Below are positions 22,071 to 23,437 of a stretch of DNA of 23,437 nucleotides, piece after piece (position 1 is the first letter of the stretch; each line of letters begins with the position of its first letter). The position numbers were made by a program, and so were the translations under genes. Below the pieces are notes generated by a model. That model was given only the letters and a program-made list of their open reading frames with translations. It did no database searches and was not told where the DNA came from. Source of the stretch: a virus; the IMG/VR virus record IMGVR_UViG_3300032182_000104, positions 1-23,437 of that record. One strand, 5' to 3'.

Positions 22071-22209
22071 AACCAAAACCTTTTCTTTTATTTGTTTGTT
22101 TGATGAGTGCTTCTTTCAGCAACTCGTCCGCATATGCACCAACTAGATTGTCAAGTCCTTTGCCATTGCGAACCGCACTCTTAATTGCTTTCTTTAGAAT
22201 ACGAGAACG
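21955..22209 (-). CDS. Small basic protein overlapping thyX
   Basis: An 84-86 residue frame. The first half (KRSRILKKAIKSAVRNGKGLDNLVGAYADELLKEALIKQ) is basic, helical and protein-like. The second half (GVRSESQQSEQPGEPEGSGTP) lies opposite thyX in another frame and is low complexity, as expected when thyX constrains it. The frame opens at the ATG at 22215 (22213-22215); the end given here allows for that uncertainty of two codons. A sigma70-like promoter lies a few bases upstream, leaving almost no leader. Function unknown. Confidence 0.65.
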   Translation of the reverse strand, partial: RSRILKKAIKSAVRNGKGLDNLVGAYADELLKEALIKQTNKRKGFGYVERETDFSDPRGGEDDGVRSESQQSEQPGEPEGSGTP

Positions 22210-22221
22210 TTTCATGTGTGT

Positions 22222-22250
22222 ATTATAACATAGTTTTGTCAGTCTGTATA
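22222..22250 (-). promoter_or_regulatory. Sigma70-type promoter upstream of the 86-residue/thyX operon
   Basis: TATAAT at 22227-22222 with TATACA 17 nt upstream (22250-22245), matching 4 of 6 in the -35 box. The spacer contains the TGA of the upstream small gene. Its start site would lie at the ATG, so the mRNA may be nearly leaderless or serve thyX. Confidence 0.5.
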
Positions 22251-22406
22251 CCCATCGTCATCATCTTGCGAATCATACCTAGCATAAGCCGCAGATACTT
22301 TTGAGTCTTCTGTGTAAGCGTCTGGGTCTGAATAGATCTCTGATTCTAATGCATTTAGAATAGATTTAAGATTCTTGTAGATCAGTTTGAGTTTATCTCT
22401 GTCCAT
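22239..22406 (-). CDS. Small acidic hypothetical protein (55 aa)
   Basis: A 55-residue protein, MDRDKLKLIYKNLKSILNAL then ESEIYSDPDAYTEDSK and an acidic end DSQDDDDGYTD. A helical N-terminus and an acidic tail are the only visible features; similar short proteins occur in T4-like cyanophages as far as I recall. The second ATG (22406) is preferred because GGGAG lies six bases upstream; the ATG at 22412 is too close to it. The leader is nearly the same as that of the gene at 22842. Confidence 0.75.
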   Translation of the reverse strand: MDRDKLKLIYKNLKSILNALESEIYSDPDAYTEDSKVSAAYARYDSQDDDDGYTD

Positions 22407-22407
22407 A

Positions 22408-22427
22408 TTCATCTCCCTTTTATTATA
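22408..22427 (-). repeat. Repeated leader motif TATAAT-AAAGGGAG, copy 2
   Basis: TATAAT-A-AAAGGGAG-A-TG, identical at 16 of 18 positions to the leader at 22845-22862. It includes the ribosome-binding site of the 55-residue gene. Confidence 0.5.
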
Positions 22428-22842
22428 TATCCAGTCTACGAACGTAGTCTTTTACCTCATCATATTCAATGACATAGAATAGACTAGAGGTTACACCAGA
22501 CAGAAGTAACTTCATCATCCTATGCTTTCCATCGATCATTCGATAGTCATTTGCATATGGATTGGGAGCATTGTGCAGAACTATTCCTGGGTAGGATGTA
22601 TCAGCAGTAGTATACCTCTGACCACCACAACAAAAGCATTCTTCTCCACATTGATAGGGGAAGAAATGCTTTCCTTTCCATGCGATGTCACGTAGACTCA
22701 ACCTTTTTAATCTAGAGTCGTCTAGGAGGTGTAGGATATGTCTCATGGTAATTGTAGAACGTTTGCCTGCTCCAGGTAGTTCCCAATTTCCTTGAAGATT
22801 ATCATACCATGCTTCATGATAATGATCATACCAATTAGACAT
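22423..22842 (-). CDS. ParB-motif protein with cysteine cluster
   Basis: A 139-residue protein. YRMIDGKHRMMKLLLSG (100-116) matches the ParB/sulfiredoxin nucleotide-binding motif GxHR (G105, H107, R108), followed by SSLFYVIE. Residues 63-74 (YQCGEECFCCGG) hold four cysteines (C65, C69, C71, C72) that could bind zinc or an iron-sulfur cluster. Phage ParB-like proteins act as nucleases, NTPases or DNA modifiers; the function here is unknown. GGGAGG lies five bases before the ATG. A terminator for the preceding gene lies immediately upstream. Confidence 0.75.
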   Translation of the reverse strand: MSNWYDHYHEAWYDNLQGNWELPGAGKRSTITMRHILHLLDDSRLKRLSLRDIAWKGKHFFPYQCGEECFCCGGQRYTTADTSYPGIVLHNAPNPYANDYRMIDGKHRMMKLLLSGVTSSLFYVIEYDEVKDYVRRLDI

Positions 22843-22844
22843 AG

Positions 22845-22862
22845 CACCTCCCTTTAATTATA
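22845..22862 (-). repeat. Repeated leader motif TATAAT-AAAGGGAG, copy 1
   Basis: TATAAT-T-AAAGGGAG-G-TG directly before the ATG at 22842. It carries the ribosome-binding site. The TATAAT is too close to it to be an ordinary -10 box with a normal leader. Confidence 0.5.
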
Positions 22863-22871
22863 TTTTACCAT

Positions 22872-22896
22872 AAAAAAAGAGGGGTCGCAACCCCTC
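22872..22896 (-). terminator. Rho-independent terminator
   Basis: On the minus strand a 7-bp GC-rich stem GAGGGGT-TGCG-ACCCCTC (22896-22879) is followed by seven T (22878-22872). It terminates the transcript of the 51-residue gene, whose stop codon overlaps the stem. Confidence 0.88.
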
Positions 22897-23050
22897 ACTT
22901 GGTCTTCCAGATTTTATCTGCTCTAGATTTTAGATCTACCCACTTGGCATAATGTACACCACGATAGGTCAAAAATCCGAAGACTTTATCTGGATCGTGT
23001 TTTGATGGATCGTATTCTGGAAGGTCATATTCAAATCTGACCTTCAGCAT
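22895..23050 (-). CDS. Small hypothetical protein (51 aa)
   Basis: A 51-residue protein, MLKVRFEYDLPEYDPSKHDP then DKVFGFLTYRGVHYAKWVDL and a basic end KSRADKIWKTK. The alternation looks like a small beta fold with a C-terminal helix. Function unknown. An AGG lies a few bases upstream. Its stop lies in the following terminator and its start is 4 nt past the stop of the membrane microprotein, so they are in one operon. Confidence 0.75.
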   Translation of the reverse strand: MLKVRFEYDLPEYDPSKHDPDKVFGFLTYRGVHYAKWVDLKSRADKIWKTK

Positions 23051-23054
23051 TTAC

Positions 23055-23150
23055 CTACCCCCTATGTAAGAGGAGTAGTTCTCCATAAATCATGCCGATG
23101 AATGCCACACAACCTAGGGAAATCAGTCCCGAAATTTGTAGTGCTTCCAT
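23055..23150 (-). CDS. Single-pass membrane microprotein (31 aa)
   Basis: MEALQISGLISLGCVAFIGM then IYGELLLLHRG. One hydrophobic helix spans about residues 5-27, with a short acidic N-terminus and basic end (HRG), so N-out/C-in or host-membrane insertion is expected. The size and shape resemble small cyanobacterial photosynthetic subunits, but no specific match is recognised. It starts 3 nt after the DUF4278 stop and has no Shine-Dalgarno sequence, so it is probably coupled to it. Confidence 0.6.
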   Translation of the reverse strand: MEALQISGLISLGCVAFIGMIYGELLLLHRG

Positions 23151-23155
23151 GGCGA

Positions 23156-23323
23156 TCACTTGGTGTAAGTGCGACCACGATAGCAGTAAGTGCCATGTGG
23201 TTCGGTCATCTCAACACAACGTGTGTCATACGCAACGCCACGATATGCAGCGTGGGTAATCTGTGCGTCATGAAGTGCAGCAGCTTTGTTGATCTGCTTG
23301 CGAATGAGGTTAAGGGTGTTCAT
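23156..23323 (-). CDS. DUF4278-like small protein
   Basis: A 55-residue protein. AAYRGVAYDTRCVE (30-43) and TYCYRGRTYTK (45-55) carry the paired YRG motifs of the cyanobacterial DUF4278 family, function unknown. MNTLNLIRKQINKAAALHDA forms an N-terminal helix. The ATG at 23323 has AGGAG seven bases upstream; an ATG at 23392 has no such site. A host-derived small gene is likely. Confidence 0.7.
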   Translation of the reverse strand: MNTLNLIRKQINKAAALHDAQITHAAYRGVAYDTRCVEMTEPHGTYCYRGRTYTK

Positions 23324-23336
23324 TGTAGGTCTCCTA

Positions 23337-23363
23337 AAAGAATGGGATTGTAGCCCCGTTCCT
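23337..23363 (-). terminator. Possible weak terminator
   Basis: On the minus strand GAAC-GGG, an 8-nt loop and CCC-ATTC with one mismatch are followed by TTTT, directly after the TGA of the partial gene and before the DUF4278 ribosome site. The stem is short, so it may only attenuate. Confidence 0.35.
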
Positions 23364-23435
23364 TCAGTCGTTTGCGTCCCAATAGTAGTCACATTCTGGC
23401 ACTGATTCCTTTACGGTCTCGACCAGTTCCACTTT
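23364..23435 (-). CDS. C-terminus of a gene cut by the window edge
   Basis: An open frame enters from the right edge and ends KVELVETVKESVPECDYYWDAND then TGA. It has charged, protein-like composition, with a conserved-looking CDYYWDAND end. The other two frames of this strand close within the same stretch. No function can be given from 23 residues. Confidence 0.5.
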   Translation of the reverse strand, partial: KVELVETVKESVPECDYYWDAND

Positions 23436-23437
23436 CC

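Noticed and set aside
22857-22862. TATAAT as a promoter for the ParB-motif gene
   Set aside because: Transcription would begin within the ribosome-binding site, and the -35 region lies in the upstream terminator stem. Kept only as part of the repeated leader motif.
1-23437. CRISPR arrays, insertion sequences or transposases
   Set aside because: No regular direct repeats with spacers and no transposase-like frames were seen; the only dispersed repeats are the 55-nt element and the short leader motif.

Overview
This window is part of the genome of a T4-like cyanophage, a contractile-tailed myovirus of marine Synechococcus or Prochlorococcus. The evidence is a set of T4-type genes (head completion gp4, baseplate gp53, gp48 and gp26, a gp5-like hub spike, ssDNA-binding gp32, late coactivator gp33) mixed with genes typical of cyanophages or cyanobacteria (cpeT-like bilin lyase, phoH, thyX, DUF1825, DUF4278). 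Genes are tightly packed with many ATGA, TGATG and TAATG junctions. The exact host is an inference; the cpeT-like gene points to a host with phycoerythrin chemistry.

Region 1 (1-2165, minus strand): a tRNA cluster (Ala-TGC partial, Leu-TAG, Thr-TGT, Leu-TAA) interleaved with a cpeT-like gene, a small hypothetical gene, a glutaredoxin-like gene and two small conserved cyanophage genes. A perfect sigma70 promoter (TTGACA-17-TATAAT) starts this unit and a second strong one precedes tRNA-Leu(TAA).

Region 2 (2233-15120, minus strand): a tail and baseplate-hub operon. In transcription order it has a tube-fold protein, gp26, a gp51-like frame with no good start of its own, two very large tape-measure-like proteins, a gp27-like hub, a gp5-like spike hub and a second beta-rich spike protein. 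gp26 ends on a canonical T TTT TTC slippery heptamer that would fuse it by -1 frameshift to the gp51-like frame. This matches the lambda G/G-T layout (tube, chaperone and its frameshift product, tape measure). The two large proteins look like tandem paralogs: they share N-terminal and coiled-coil motifs but carry different C-terminal peptidoglycan enzymes (M15 peptidase and RlpA-like double-psi barrel). The gp5-like protein shows no lysozyme domain. T4-like late promoters (ATAAATA) lie before several of these genes.

Region 3 (15156-17917, plus strand): a divergent late operon of gp4, a conserved unknown, gp48 and gp53. It converges on gp32, whose intrinsic terminator is encoded inside the last codons of gp53.

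Region 4 (17998-23437, minus strand): a replication, nucleotide and regulatory cluster. In transcription order: small genes (a partial C-terminus, DUF4278, a 31-residue membrane protein, a 51-residue protein), a ParB-motif protein, a 55-residue protein, an 86-residue protein, thyX, two small genes, phoH, a PD-(D/E)XK exonuclease, gp33, DUF1825 and gp32. gp32 has its own strong promoter.

Outside the genes, a 55-nt element of about 80% identity occurs twice (2164-2218, 14367-14421). Each copy abuts a promoter, one sigma70-like and one late-like.
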